A stretch of 64,000 nt of DNA from Corynebacterium variabile (GTDB lineage Bacteria > Actinomycetota > Actinomycetes > Mycobacteriales > Mycobacteriaceae), in contig NZ_BJNT01000005.1 of NCBI RefSeq assembly GCF_006539825.1, forward strand, positions 1-64,000. Direction: 5' to 3'. The notes under the pieces are model-generated. The model was given only the letters and a program-made list of their open reading frames with translations, did no database searches and was not told where the DNA came from. The translations under genes were made by a program, and so were the position numbers. This document shows, piece after piece, positions 1 to 8,527 of this stretch. Position 1 is the stretch's first letter; every line of letters starts with the position of its first letter.

Positions 1-41
1 AATTCCGTGGGCAGGCACCGGAGAATACAGTGAAGACGCCG

Positions 42-72
42 AAAAGCCGGGCCGGTCATGGACCAGCCCGGC
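42..72 (-). terminator. Probable terminator downstream of purT
   Basis: A hairpin with a GCCGGGC/GCCCGGC stem (46-52 and 66-72), extended by GGTC/GACC across one C-A mismatch with a 3-base loop, lies 17 bases after the purT stop. On the minus strand it is followed by TTTT (42-45) and then GC-rich sequence, so the T tract is short. Placement right after the gene supports a terminator; the strength is unknown. Confidence 0.5.
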
Positions 73-88
73 GTCTCCGGGGAGAAAA

Positions 89-1300
89 CTACTTCACGTG
101 CAGTGAGACGGCATCCGCCGCCTTCTTGGCCGTCTGACGCGCCAGGTCGGTGCTCTCGGCGGTCGTGAAGGCCACACCCATACGACGACGCTCATGGGCG
201 ACCGGCTTGCCGAAGATGCGGACGTCCGCCTCCGGCACGTTCAGCGCCTGGGCCAGGCCGGCGTAGGACGGGGCATCACCCTCCGTACCGCCGTAGATCA
301 CCGCAGAGGCACCCGGGGAGACCAGGGTCGTGTCGATCGGCAGGCCGAGGATCGCCCGGGCGTGCAGGTCGAACTCACTGAAGCGCTGCGAGCCCATGGT
401 CACCATGCCGGTGTCGTGCGGGCGGGGGCTGACCTCGGAGAAGTACACGTCATTGCCCTTGATGAAGAGTTCCACACCGAAGACGCCGCGTCCTCCCAGT
501 GCTCCGGTGATGCGGGCGGCGACGGAGCGCGCCGCACCCAGCGCCTCCTCGCTCATCTGCGCCGGCTGCCAGGACTCGACGTAGTCACCGTGCTGCTGAC
601 GGTGGCCGATCGGCTCGCAGAACCAGGTGGCGTCCTCGCCGGTGGCGGGGTCAACGGACCGGATGGTGAGCAGGGTGATCTCGTAGTCGAAGGGCACGAA
701 CTGCTCGATGATGACGCGCTCGGACCGGACCCGGCCGCCGCTCATCGCGTACTCCCACGCCGGGGCGATCTCCTCGGAGTCACGGATGTAGGACTGCCCC
801 TTGCCCGAGGAGCTCATGACCGGCTTGACTACGCACGGGATACCGATCTGGCGGACGCCGTCCTCGAACTCCTCGTAGGTGGAGGCGAAGACGTGGCGCG
901 AGTTCGGCAGGCCGAGCTCCTTGTCCGCCAGGGTGCGGATGCCTTCACGGTTCATGGTGAGCTGGGTGGCGCGGGCGGTCGGAACGACGGTGGCCAGCCC
1001 TGCGTCCTCGACCTCGGCCAGAGCATCTGTGGCCAGGGCCTCGATCTCCGGGACCACGAAATCCGGGCGGACCTGCTCGACGAGGGCACGGACCGCCTGC
1101 GGGTCGGTCATGTCGATCGTGTACTGGAAGTCAGCGACCCGCTGGGCGGGAGCTCCGGTGTACCGGTCGACGGCGTGTACCTCCACGCCGAGCCGCTGCA
1201 GGGCGATGGTCACCTCGCGGCCGAGTTCACCGGAACCCAGGAGGAGGACTTTCGTGGCGTTGGCGGCGCCCGGAGTGCCGATGGCGTCGGGAGTGTACAC
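89..1300 (-). CDS. purT: Phosphoribosylglycinamide formyltransferase 2 (formate-dependent)
   Basis: PurT makes formyl-GAR from GAR, formate and ATP, a tetrahydrofolate-free version of the third step of purine synthesis in the cytosol. The 403-residue product has the N-terminal nucleotide fold ([14 protein letters not shown]), the central ATP-grasp domain with [13 protein letters not shown], and the C-terminal [15 protein letters not shown] segment typical of the family; E. coli PurT has 392 residues. An ATG 58 codons upstream extends the frame, but its extra residues look non-coding. The GTG at 1300 has GAAAGGAA just in front and starts where the homologous protein starts. It is transcribed divergently from the heat-shock gene, with its own terminator. 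The second purine gene here, purA, is 27 kb away. Confidence 0.93.
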   Translation of the reverse strand: MYTPDAIGTPGAANATKVLLLGSGELGREVTIALQRLGVEVHAVDRYTGAPAQRVADFQYTIDMTDPQAVRALVEQVRPDFVVPEIEALATDALAEVEDAGLATVVPTARATQLTMNREGIRTLADKELGLPNSRHVFASTYEEFEDGVRQIGIPCVVKPVMSSSGKGQSYIRDSEEIAPAWEYAMSGGRVRSERVIIEQFVPFDYEITLLTIRSVDPATGEDATWFCEPIGHRQQHGDYVESWQPAQMSEEALGAARSVAARITGALGGRGVFGVELFIKGNDVYFSEVSPRPHDTGMVTMGSQRFSEFDLHARAILGLPIDTTLVSPGASAVIYGGTEGDAPSYAGLAQALNVPEADVRIFGKPVAHERRRMGVAFTTAESTDLARQTAKKAADAVSLHVK

Positions 1301-1454
1301 CGTGTTCCTTTCAGGAGGGTGGCAGTTGTCGTCACCCGAACGGTACCCCCAGGGGCTGGTCAACCACGAAACAAACAGACATTCCGGGCACCGACGGGGG
1401 ATAGTTCCCCACACCCGGTCACAGCCTGTCGGGAATAGATCCGGGGACGCCAGA

Positions 1455-1475
1455 GTTGAGCGTGGTGTAATCAAC
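1455..1475. promoter_or_regulatory. HAIR-like operator (candidate HspR box) of hsp20
   Basis: The inverted repeat GTTGA-N11-TCAAC ends 46 bases before the hsp20 start. HspR boxes in actinobacteria (HAIR) follow CTTGAGT-N7-ACTCAAG, whose core is TTGA-N11-TCAA; spacing and core match here, while the outer positions differ. A second, better match sits in front of clpB at 57529, which makes a shared heat-shock regulator more likely. HspR itself is not in the window. Confidence 0.5.
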
Positions 1476-1521
1476 TTCGACCGACGGTCCCGGGTTTTAC
1501 CGGGACAGACAGGACAGCACC

Positions 1522-1977
1522 ATGAGCACTCTCCGCCTCGACCCCTTCGCCCCGCTCGACCATGTCGCCCGCGGATTCTTCGGCACCCCCGCCGACCGCA
1601 CCCCGCGCTTCATGCCGATGGATCTCGCGAAGTCCGAGGAGGGCTTCACCCTCACCGCCGACCTCCCGGGTGTGGACCCACACTCCGTCGACATCGACAT
1701 CGACAACGGACTCCTCACCATCTCCGCGGCACGGACCACCGGCCCGGCGGACGCCGAGCGGGACGACGGCACCACCTGGCTCGCTGCCGAGCGCTTCTCC
1801 GGCACCTACCGCCGCCAGGTCGCCGTCGGGGACACCGTGGACACCAGCAGGATCTCCGCGGACTACGCCGACGGTGTGCTCACCGTGACCCTTCCGGTCG
1901 CCGAGCGGGCGAAGTCCCGCCGCATCGAGGTCTCCCACCGCGGTGACTCCCCCGCCGAAATTCCTGCCGGCGAGTAA
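1522..1977 (+). CDS. Small heat-shock protein, Hsp20/alpha-crystallin family
   Basis: This is an ATP-independent holdase chaperone of the cytosol, 151 residues, normal for the family. The alpha-crystallin domain runs from about residue 30 to 140, with the hallmark ADLPGV near residue 46 and the closing GVLTVTLPV near residue 118. It is a single-gene unit: the divergent purT lies upstream and a strong terminator follows at 2037. The spacer holds an HspR-type inverted repeat, so heat induction together with clpB is likely. An AGGA lies 8 bases before the ATG. Confidence 0.92.
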   Translation: MSTLRLDPFAPLDHVARGFFGTPADRTPRFMPMDLAKSEEGFTLTADLPGVDPHSVDIDIDNGLLTISAARTTGPADAERDDGTTWLAAERFSGTYRRQVAVGDTVDTSRISADYADGVLTVTLPVAERAKSRRIEVSHRGDSPAEIPAGE

Positions 1978-2036
1978 GTAACACCCTCTGACGAGGTGCC
2001 GATAGTCCGGGTGAGACACACGACATCTCAGTGAAC

Positions 2037-2075
2037 GACCCGGCCGCCCCCACAACTGCGGCCGGGTCTTTTTTT
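2037..2075 (+). terminator. Rho-independent terminator of hsp20
   Basis: A perfect 11-bp stem (GACCCGGCCGC at 2037-2047, its complement at 2058-2068) with a 10-base loop is followed by seven T. It lies 60 bases after the hsp20 stop and also separates hsp20 from the convergent ECF ATPase gene. Confidence 0.92.
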
Positions 2076-2080
2076 CCTGT

Positions 2081-3217
2081 TCAGGGCCGGTTCCGCAGCT
2101 CCACCGACACATCGCTGACCGCTGCGGCGAACTCCGCGTCGTGACAGGTCCACAGCACCGCCGGACGTTTCTCCCCCACCCCGAGAGCGCGGTGGTACTC
2201 CCCCGCCGCGTAGCCCCGCAGGACGCGGGCGAGCCAGCGGTGCCCCGGCGCATCCAGGCCGACGGTCGGCTCATCGACGAGCAGCAGCTCGGGCCCCCGG
2301 ACCAGTGCGGCAGCCACCGCCACCATCCGTCGGGCGGCACTGGGCACGTCCAGGGGGTGGACGTCCGCCCACTGCTCCAGCCCCACCCATTCGAGGGCGG
2401 CGCGCGCATGGGCGGCATCCGTGCCCACCATGAGTTCCCGGAACACCGACCGCTTCGAGAACGCGGCGTCCATCCCGGTCGGCGCCCACCCCGGAGTCGG
2501 CGATGACGGCGCGACCAGGCGTCCGGTGTGCGGGAGCAGCCCGAGCACGGCGAGCATGAGCGTGGTCTTGCCTGAGCCGTTCGGCCCGGCGAGGTGGGTG
2601 ACCTGCCCGGCGCGGGCGACCAGCGTCGCGTCCAGGATGAATGACCCGTTCGTTGCGGTGAACCCGGCGTCCAGCACCGGCTCCCCGGGGGACGCCGGTG
2701 TCATCTCCGGCAGCTCCGGTCCCGGTGCCGGGGCAGGCGTCAGTGTTCCGTCGACCAGAGCGAACTGCTCGTCAGCCAGGACCGCCAGTGGTGTGGCGAC
2801 CCGGTCGTAGACGGTCACGTCCCCGGCGAACCGGCCCAGGGTCTCCACCAGCGTGTCCACTGCCGCAGCGTCCAGCCCGTCGGTCGGACAGTCGAGGACC
2901 AGCGCCCCGGGGTCGCGCAGCAGTGCCGCCGCGACAGCGACCCGGCGCGTCTGCCCGGTGGACAGTCGCGACGGGTCCCGGTCGATGATCTCCCCCAGCC
3001 CCCAGAGGTCCACGGCGTCGTCGATGCGGGACGCCATGACCTCGCGGGGAACCCCCTGCTGCTCCATCCCGAAGGCGAGCTCCTCGCGGACGGTCGGGCG
3101 CAGCAGGGTGATGTGCGCTGCGGCGTCATTCCCGACCCACGCGGCGCCGGACGACTCGGCCGCGGCCCAGGCGTGCTCGGACAGGCCTGAGCCCGAGGTC
3201 CCCCAGATGTAGCTCAC
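2081..3217 (-). CDS. Duplicated ABC ATPase of an ECF-type (YkoD-like) vitamin transporter, with asymmetric sites
   Basis: This should be the energising subunit of the ECF importer whose S and T subunits are encoded upstream. The 378-residue protein is two ABC ATPase halves in tandem. The first half starts abruptly: its Walker A position reads GTSGSGLSE, with Leu in place of the essential Lys, while its signature LSTGQ is intact and its Walker B ends LDCP instead of LDEP. The second half has a perfect Walker A (GPNGSGKTT) and Walker B (LLLVDEP), but its signature has become VPSAAR. Only one composite site (second-half Walker A plus first-half LSTGQ) can be catalytic. The GTG start overlaps the OsmC stop as GTGA, implying translational coupling. 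The N-terminus is short for the family, so some loss of the first strands is possible. Confidence 0.8.
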   Translation of the reverse strand: MSYIWGTSGSGLSEHAWAAAESSGAAWVGNDAAAHITLLRPTVREELAFGMEQQGVPREVMASRIDDAVDLWGLGEIIDRDPSRLSTGQTRRVAVAAALLRDPGALVLDCPTDGLDAAAVDTLVETLGRFAGDVTVYDRVATPLAVLADEQFALVDGTLTPAPAPGPELPEMTPASPGEPVLDAGFTATNGSFILDATLVARAGQVTHLAGPNGSGKTTLMLAVLGLLPHTGRLVAPSSPTPGWAPTGMDAAFSKRSVFRELMVGTDAAHARAALEWVGLEQWADVHPLDVPSAARRMVAVAAALVRGPELLLVDEPTVGLDAPGHRWLARVLRGYAAGEYHRALGVGEKRPAVLWTCHDAEFAAAVSDVSVELRNRP

Positions 3218-3636
3218 TCGAAGCGGATCTCCTTGGGCACGGACTTCAGCGCATTGGAGACCGGGCAGGTCTCCTTGGCCCAGCGGGCCTTCTCACGGAG
3301 CGCGTCGTCGTCGAGACCGGGGACCTCACCGCTGACGATGAGGGTGATGCCGGTGATCCCGCCCTTGTCCGGGTCGAAGGTGACGGCTGCCCGGGCATCG
3401 AGGGTGTCGGCCGGGTGGCCGTCCTCGGCGAGTCCGTTGGACAGCTGCATGAGGTAGCAGGACGCCAGGGCGGCGCCGAGGAGTTCCTCGGGGTTGGTTG
3501 TGCCGCCGGTGGCCTCGGTGCGGGCCTTCCAGTTGATGTCGACGGTGGCGATCTTCGACGTGTCCAGGCTGGCCTTGCCGGAGCCGTTGAACAGGTCGCC
3601 TTCCCAGTGTGCGCTGGCCTTGCTGACAGTTGCCAT
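3214..3636 (-). CDS. OsmC/Ohr-family peroxide-handling protein
   Basis: OsmC/Ohr proteins reduce organic hydroperoxides with two reactive cysteines. The 140-residue product is full length, with the first cysteine in AALASCYLMQL near residue 60 and the second in KETCPVSNAL near residue 125. The chosen ATG has AGGGAGA 6-12 bases upstream; the upstream extension of the frame is not protein-like. Oddly, it lies inside the ECF transporter operon, between the T-subunit and ATPase genes, and its stop overlaps the ATPase start. A perfect 20-bp palindrome sits just upstream and may give it separate control. Confidence 0.9.
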   Translation of the reverse strand: MATVSKASAHWEGDLFNGSGKASLDTSKIATVDINWKARTEATGGTTNPEELLGAALASCYLMQLSNGLAEDGHPADTLDARAAVTFDPDKGGITGITLIVSGEVPGLDDDALREKARWAKETCPVSNALKSVPKEIRFE

Positions 3637-3670
3637 GATCTGTCTCCCTCTGTGGTGTTCTCGGTGGTTA

Positions 3671-3690
3671 CGTACCCTGACCAGGGTACG
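3671..3690. promoter_or_regulatory. Perfect 20-bp inverted repeat upstream of osmC-like gene
   Basis: CGTACCCTG-AC-CAGGGTACG is a flawless 9-2-9 palindrome between the T-subunit stop and the OsmC start. It could be an operator or an RNA hairpin that trims the transcript. No T tract follows on either strand, so a classical terminator is unlikely. Confidence 0.55.
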
Positions 3691-3692
3691 CG

Positions 3693-4346
3693 TCACATCA
3701 CCGCGAGGACAGCGGCGAGGACGGACGCCACGATGAGCAGCCACCGGCCGATCCGTTGGACCGGCGGGTCGGCGACCGGGACGAGCACGGTGCGTGTCCC
3801 CGTCTCCCCGATGCCGGTGCGCTGCAGCGGGCGGGCGCGGTTGCCGGCGTCCACCACCAGACCGACGACCAGCGGGAGGACGCAGGACGTCCGGGCACGC
3901 CAGCTATCGGGGACGCCACGGCTGAGCTGGACCTGACGGATCGTCCGCCAGCGGTGCTGCGCCATGGGGAGCAGGCGCACCACCGAGCCGACCATGTAGA
4001 CCAGCGGGGCGGGGATGCGCAGCTGCAGGTCACGCATGAGATCGTCGGCGTTGACGAAGGAGAGCAGCAGCAGGCCGGAGACCGTCATCGCGGCGAAACG
4101 CAGTGAGAGGTCGCCGGTGGTGGCCCAGCCGTCGTCGGCGAAGGGAACGTAGATCAACGCGTAGGAGACCGTCGCCGGCACGGAGATCACCAGGGCGGCG
4201 AGCAGGGCGCGGCGGTGGCGGCGTCCTGCACACAGGGCCATCACTGCGGCGGCGATGAGGAAGATGCCGCTGACCACGGGTTCATGGGCGACCATGACCA
4301 CGACGACCGCGCAGATCGCGGCGGTCAGCGGGGTGAGGGGATTCAT
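3693..4346 (-). CDS. ECF transporter transmembrane T subunit (EcfT/CbiQ-like)
   Basis: The T subunit couples the ATPase to the substrate-binding S subunit in the membrane. The 217-residue protein has hydrophobic segments at the N-terminus, around residues 60-100 and at the C-terminus. A cytoplasmic stretch contains LSRGVPDSWRAR, in the position of the Ala-Arg-Gly coupling motifs of EcfT. The ATG overlaps the S-subunit stop as ATGA. A longer frame upstream is only the shadow of the S gene. Confidence 0.82.
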   Translation of the reverse strand: MNPLTPLTAAICAVVVVMVAHEPVVSGIFLIAAAVMALCAGRRHRRALLAALVISVPATVSYALIYVPFADDGWATTGDLSLRFAAMTVSGLLLLSFVNADDLMRDLQLRIPAPLVYMVGSVVRLLPMAQHRWRTIRQVQLSRGVPDSWRARTSCVLPLVVGLVVDAGNRARPLQRTGIGETGTRTVLVPVADPPVQRIGRWLLIVASVLAAVLAVM

Positions 4347-5101
4347 ACGTCCGCCGGATCGAAGGTGCGTCGGGTTCGCAACGGGAGGGCACGGTAGACC
4401 GCGAAGACCAGCAGGAAGATGATGACCTTGTCGATCGGGTCGGAGGTCCAGGACTGCAGGAAAACGGCGCTGGTATTGGAGAAACCGAGGGATTCGTAGC
4501 CGGAGACGAGCAGGCCGGTGCCGGTGCCCGCGGTGCCGCCGAAGATGAAGTTCGCGACCGGTGCGGAGACCAGGCCGGAGAGGAAACCGAGGACCAGGCC
4601 GGTGATGACGACCTTCCACCAGGAGGACTTCCACAGCTGACGGATCAGGCCGACGGCGAAGCCCATCATCGCGTAGCCGGCGGCGAAGCAGATGATCGTC
4701 GGGTTGAACGCGCCCCAGACGAGGGACGAGAGACCGCCGGTGGCCAGACCCGCGGCGGGACCGGCGAGCACGGCGACGAGGACAGTGCCGAAGGAGTCCA
4801 GGTAGAGCGGCAGGGGCAGACCCATCGTGCCGACGACCTGGCCGACGACGATATTGAGCACCAGGGCAACCGGGATGATGCTCAGGGTACGCACCGGCAG
4901 GGTGGGGACCACCGCGATCAGGGAGAGGATCGTGGGAACCAGGAAACCGACGAGGGCGATGGCCGTGGAGCGGGAGTCCGCGACGGAGGAGAAGTCGGAG
5001 TCGTCCGGCTGGCTGAGGACGAGCCAGAGCCAGGTGATGACGAACAGGGCCACGCTGATGCTGATCAGCGTGATGCGGACAGGACGTGACAGAGGGCGCA
5101 C
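4343..5101 (-). CDS. ECF transporter substrate-specific (S) subunit
   Basis: The 252-residue membrane protein has about six hydrophobic segments and the stretch LPLYLDSFGTVLVAVLAGPA, typical of ECF S components that bind vitamins or their precursors. It heads the S-T-OsmC-ATPase operon and starts at GTG with CCAGGAAG upstream. A duplicated ATPase next to S and T genes resembles the B. subtilis YkoEDC arrangement for a thiamine precursor. I see no TPP or cobalamin aptamer in front of it, so the substrate is left open. The divergent neighbour is metE, which may share control but proves nothing about substrate. Confidence 0.75.
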   Translation of the reverse strand: MRPLSRPVRITLISISVALFVITWLWLVLSQPDDSDFSSVADSRSTAIALVGFLVPTILSLIAVVPTLPVRTLSIIPVALVLNIVVGQVVGTMGLPLPLYLDSFGTVLVAVLAGPAAGLATGGLSSLVWGAFNPTIICFAAGYAMMGFAVGLIRQLWKSSWWKVVITGLVLGFLSGLVSAPVANFIFGGTAGTGTGLLVSGYESLGFSNTSAVFLQSWTSDPIDKVIIFLLVFAVYRALPLRTRRTFDPADV

Positions 5102-5371
5102 AGGTGGGCTTCCTGGGTTCTACGACGGGGTTTCCGGCGCAGGGCGCCGGTGCGGCGCTCCCCTATGTCACCTCGGGGACGCCGCGCTGCTGTGTTGACG
5201 TGCTCATTCTGCCGAGTGCGGGTCACCAGGGCAAGGCGGCGGCGACCGGTGGGCAGTCGCAACCACCTGGACGCCGCCGGCCGCCGTCTCTGGACCGGTT
5301 AAGTCGATTCACCGTTACCCCCACTGACCTGTGCCTTCGCAGAAATCTTCCGGAATGGGCGGCAGGCGAAC

Positions 5372-5391
5372 TTGACAGACCAAGCGGTCTA
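5372..5391 (+). promoter_or_regulatory. metE promoter -35 overlapping an McbR-like operator
   Basis: TTGACA (5372-5377) overlaps CAGAC-N6-GTCTA (5376-5391). The C. glutamicum McbR box, which represses methionine and sulfur genes including metE, is TAGAC-N6-GTCTA; this site differs in one base. A repressor here would block RNA polymerase directly. The -10 is not obvious. The remaining roughly 240-base leader before metE shows no riboswitch I recognise. Confidence 0.65.
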
Positions 5392-5641
5392 CTGGTTCTC
5401 TTGGGCACCAAGCAGTCGACGAGAGTCGAAGTTCCCCTCCTGGAGCCCCGGACGAGGCGGAACCTGCGGGCAGGCCCCCACGGACCTGATTACCGCAGCA
5501 TGCAGGCCTGTTTCACCAGACCATTCCCGGGGCTTTCGCATACCCAGTGCGAACCCCGGGGGCGGGCAGTCACGGACACGGCACGCATGTGACTCACGTA
5601 TCGACGGCGAGACCCGTTCAACCACACGTGAAGGATCACAA

Positions 5642-7990
5642 GTGACCGCACAGATCAACGCCACCGTCGCCGGGGTTCCGCGCATCGGCCCGAAGCGCGA
5701 GCTCAAGAGGGCCCTGGAGACCTACTGGAAGGACGCCTCCACCGGGCGCAACCTCGCCACCGTCGCCACCCAGCTGGTCAACCAGCAGGCCGACCAGCTC
5801 ACCGCCGCCGGCCTGGACTCCGTCCCGACCATCGGCCGCAGCTTCTACGACGCCATGCTCGACACCTCCGCCCTGCTGGGCGCCCTGCCGGCCCGCGTCG
5901 CCGACATCGACGACCACGACAACGACGGCCTGCCCGCCTTCGTCGACCGTCTCTTCGCCGCCGCCCGCGGTACCGCCGAGCTCCCGGCATCCGCCATGAC
6001 CAAGTGGTTCGACACCAACTACCACTACATCGTCCCCGAGCTGGCCGCGGACACCGAGTTCCGTCTCGATGACGCCGCCCTGCTCGCCGACCTCCACGAC
6101 CAGATCACCCGCGGCACCGCCGCCCGCCCGGTCCTCATCGGCCCGCTGACCTACCTGGCCCTGGCCCGCACCACCGACGGCTCCGACGCGCTGACCCACC
6201 TCGAAGAGGTCTTCGACGCCTACGCCCGCCTGCTCCCCCGCATCGCCGAGCGCGGCGCCGCCTGGGTCCAGTTCGACGAGCCCTACCTGGTCACCGACGT
6301 CGACGCCGACGAGGACCGCAAGGCTGACCTCCTGGCCCGCACCCGCGCGGGCTACGGGAAGCTCGCCGCCGCGACCGACCTGAACATCCTGCTGCAGACC
6401 TACTTCGGTGACGGCGACCTCGCCATCAAGACCCTCACCGGCACCGGCATCGCCGCCTTCGGTGTCGACCTGGTCACCGGCCGCACCGATGAGCGTCAGG
6501 CCGACGAGACCAACATCGCCGACGCCGACCTGCTCCCGTCCTGGACCGGTGCCGAGCAGCTGCTCGCCGGTGTCGTCGACGGCCGCAACATCTGGCGCAC
6601 CGACCTGGCCCGCGCCCTGGAGACCCTCAAGGCCCTCGCCGCCCGCGGCCCGGTTGGCGTCTCCACCAGCGCGTCCCTGCTGCACGTCCCCTACTCCCTG
6701 GCCCAGGAGACCAGCCTCGACAACGATCCCGAGCTGCGCAGCTGGCTCGCCTTCGGCGCCGAGAAGATCGCCGAGGTCGCCCTGCTGGACCGCGCCCTGC
6801 GTGGCGAGGAGTCCGAGGGTGACGACGCCGCCGTCGCCGAGGCCCACGCCGCCGTGGCGTCCCGCAAGAACTCGGAGCGCACCCGCAACGCCGCGCTGCG
6901 TCAGCGCACCGCCGCCATCACCGAGGCCGACCGCCACCGCAATCCCTTCGACCAGCGTCGTGAGGTCCAGGAGCGCGAGCTGAACCTCCCGCCGCTGCCG
7001 ACCACCACCATCGGTTCTTTCCCGCAGACCACCGAGATCCGTGGTGCCCGCGCCAAGCTGCGCTCCGGTGAGTTCACTGCCGAGCAGTACCACGACGCGA
7101 TGGTCGCCGAGGTCAAGGACGTCATCGACCGTCAGGAGGCCCTGGGCCTCGACGTGCTCGTCCACGGTGAGCCCGAGCGCAACGACATGGTGCAGTACTT
7201 CTCCGAGCAGCTCGAGGGCTACCACTCCACCGATCTGGCGTGGGTCCAGTCCTACGGCTCCCGGTGCGTCCGTCCGCCGATCCTGTTCGGTGACGTCACC
7301 CGCCCGAAGGCCATGACCGTCGAGTGGTACAAGATCGCGCAGTCCTTCACCGACAAGATCGTCAAGGGCATGCTGACCGGTCCGGTGACCATGCTGGCCT
7401 GGGCCTTCGTCCGCGACGACCAGCCGCTCGGCGAGACCGCCGACCAGGTCGCCCTGGCCCTGCGCGACGAGATCGACGACCTGGTGGACGCCGGTGCGAA
7501 GATCGTCCAGGTCGACGAGGCCGCACTGCGTGAGCTGCTGCCGCTGCGCCGCGCCCAGCAGCCGTACTACCTGGAGTGGTCCGTCGGATCCTTCCGCCTG
7601 GCCACCTCCGGTGTCGAGGACGTCACCCAGATCCACACCCACATGTGCTACTCCGAGTTCAACGAGCTCATCGGCACCATTGCGGACCTGGACGGCGACG
7701 TCACCTCCATCGAGGCCTCCCGTAACGGCATGCAGGTGCTGCACGCCCTCAAGGACTCCGGCTTCGAGCTGGCCGTCGGCCCGGGCGTCTGGGACATCCA
7801 CTCCCCGCGCGTCCCGGAGCAGGCCGAGGTCGACAAGCAGCTCGCCGACGCCCTCGAGGCCGTGCCGGCCCGTCAGTTGTGGGTCAACCCGGACTGCGGT
7901 CTGAAGACCCGCGGTTGGGAAGAGACCACCGCCGCGCTGAAGGTGCTCGTCGCCGCCGCGCAGAAGGCCCGCGCGTCCGTCAACGCGTAA
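5642..7990 (+). CDS. metE: Cobalamin-independent methionine synthase
   Basis: MetE transfers the methyl group of methyltetrahydropteroyl-triglutamate to homocysteine, the last step of methionine synthesis. The 782-residue protein has both family barrels. The N-terminal part starts at GVPRIGPKRELK. The C-terminal part starts near LPPLPTTTIGSFPQT and carries the zinc ligands of IHTHMCYSEF and NPDCGLKTRGW. The GTG start has GAAGGA 6-11 bases upstream; the open frame to its left is leader sequence. Control by an McbR-type repressor is suggested by the box at 5376. A hairpin terminator follows. Confidence 0.96.
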   Translation: MTAQINATVAGVPRIGPKRELKRALETYWKDASTGRNLATVATQLVNQQADQLTAAGLDSVPTIGRSFYDAMLDTSALLGALPARVADIDDHDNDGLPAFVDRLFAAARGTAELPASAMTKWFDTNYHYIVPELAADTEFRLDDAALLADLHDQITRGTAARPVLIGPLTYLALARTTDGSDALTHLEEVFDAYARLLPRIAERGAAWVQFDEPYLVTDVDADEDRKADLLARTRAGYGKLAAATDLNILLQTYFGDGDLAIKTLTGTGIAAFGVDLVTGRTDERQADETNIADADLLPSWTGAEQLLAGVVDGRNIWRTDLARALETLKALAARGPVGVSTSASLLHVPYSLAQETSLDNDPELRSWLAFGAEKIAEVALLDRALRGEESEGDDAAVAEAHAAVASRKNSERTRNAALRQRTAAITEADRHRNPFDQRREVQERELNLPPLPTTTIGSFPQTTEIRGARAKLRSGEFTAEQYHDAMVAEVKDVIDRQEALGLDVLVHGEPERNDMVQYFSEQLEGYHSTDLAWVQSYGSRCVRPPILFGDVTRPKAMTVEWYKIAQSFTDKIVKGMLTGPVTMLAWAFVRDDQPLGETADQVALALRDEIDDLVDAGAKIVQVDEAALRELLPLRRAQQPYYLEWSVGSFRLATSGVEDVTQIHTHMCYSEFNELIGTIADLDGDVTSIEASRNGMQVLHALKDSGFELAVGPGVWDIHSPRVPEQAEVDKQLADALEAVPARQLWVNPDCGLKTRGWEETTAALKVLVAAAQKARASVNA

Positions 7991-8002
7991 CGGCCGTTCG
8001 GC

Positions 8003-8030
8003 AGAACCCCACCGCTTCCGGTGGGGTTCT
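8003..8030 (+). terminator. Hairpin terminator after metE
   Basis: A perfect 12-bp stem (AGAACCCCACCG and its complement, 4-base loop) begins 12 bases after the metE stop. The following TCGTCGTCTT is only moderately T-rich. Confidence 0.75.
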
Positions 8031-8092
8031 TCGTCGTCTTCGGGCAGGTCAGCGCGTAGCGTGGAGTGTGACGCAACACACTGGAGGTAGTC

Positions 8093-8527
8093 ATGTCACT
8101 CGCCGACCGCATCATCACCGGCTCCACGCTCGACGCGGTGGTCTACGCCGACCATTCCGGGACCATCCGGCTGTGGAACGACGCCGCGGTCCACATGTTC
8201 GGCTGGTCCGCCGAGGACGCGGTCGGCCAGTCGCTGGAACTCATCATCCCGGAGAAGATGCGGGGCGCCCACTGGACCGGTTGGGACCGGGTCATGGAGA
8301 CCGGCGTGACCAGGTACGGCCGGGAACCGTTGACCGCCCCTGGCGTCCGGAAGGACGGAACCCGCGTCTCCCTGGAGTTCTCCATCGTCATGCTGAAGGA
8401 CGCCGAGGGTCGCGTCGAGGGTGTGGCCGCCGTGCTCCGTGACGTCACGGCACGGTGGGAGAAGGACAGGGAGCTCAAGCGCCGGGTCCGGGAGCTGGAG
8501 AGTCAGCTCGCCGGGCAGGGCAGCTGA
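8093..8527 (+). CDS. Single PAS-domain protein
   Basis: The 144-residue soluble protein is almost entirely one PAS fold, from about residue 8 (STLDAVVYADHSGTIRLWN) to 122 (VLRDVTARWEK), plus a short charged C-terminal helix. PAS domains sense light, redox or small ligands or mediate dimerisation. There is no attached kinase, cyclase or DNA-binding domain, so any output must go through a partner. It resembles the FixL sensor, but the FixL heme histidine is not conserved at the matching place. GGAGG precedes the ATG. Its stop abuts the stop of the convergent chimeric gene. Confidence 0.8.
   Translation: MSLADRIITGSTLDAVVYADHSGTIRLWNDAAVHMFGWSAEDAVGQSLELIIPEKMRGAHWTGWDRVMETGVTRYGREPLTAPGVRKDGTRVSLEFSIVMLKDAEGRVEGVAAVLRDVTARWEKDRELKRRVRELESQLAGQGS

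Noticed and set aside
1301-1474. Longer PurT starting at the ATG at 1474
   Set aside because: The 58 extra residues resemble no PurT and would run across the divergent promoter and the HAIR-like site.
4343-5101. Naming the ECF S subunit as a thiamine or methionine transporter
   Set aside because: Neighbourhood with metE and similarity to YkoE-type layout are suggestive only; no TPP or McbR site clearly belongs to this gene.
5392-5641. Cobalamin or SAM riboswitch in the long metE leader
   Set aside because: None of the conserved aptamer segments (B12 box, SAM core) can be found in order on either strand.
8093-8527. FixL-type heme oxygen sensor
   Set aside because: The PAS domain resembles FixL, but the heme-binding histidine position is not conserved and there is no kinase domain.
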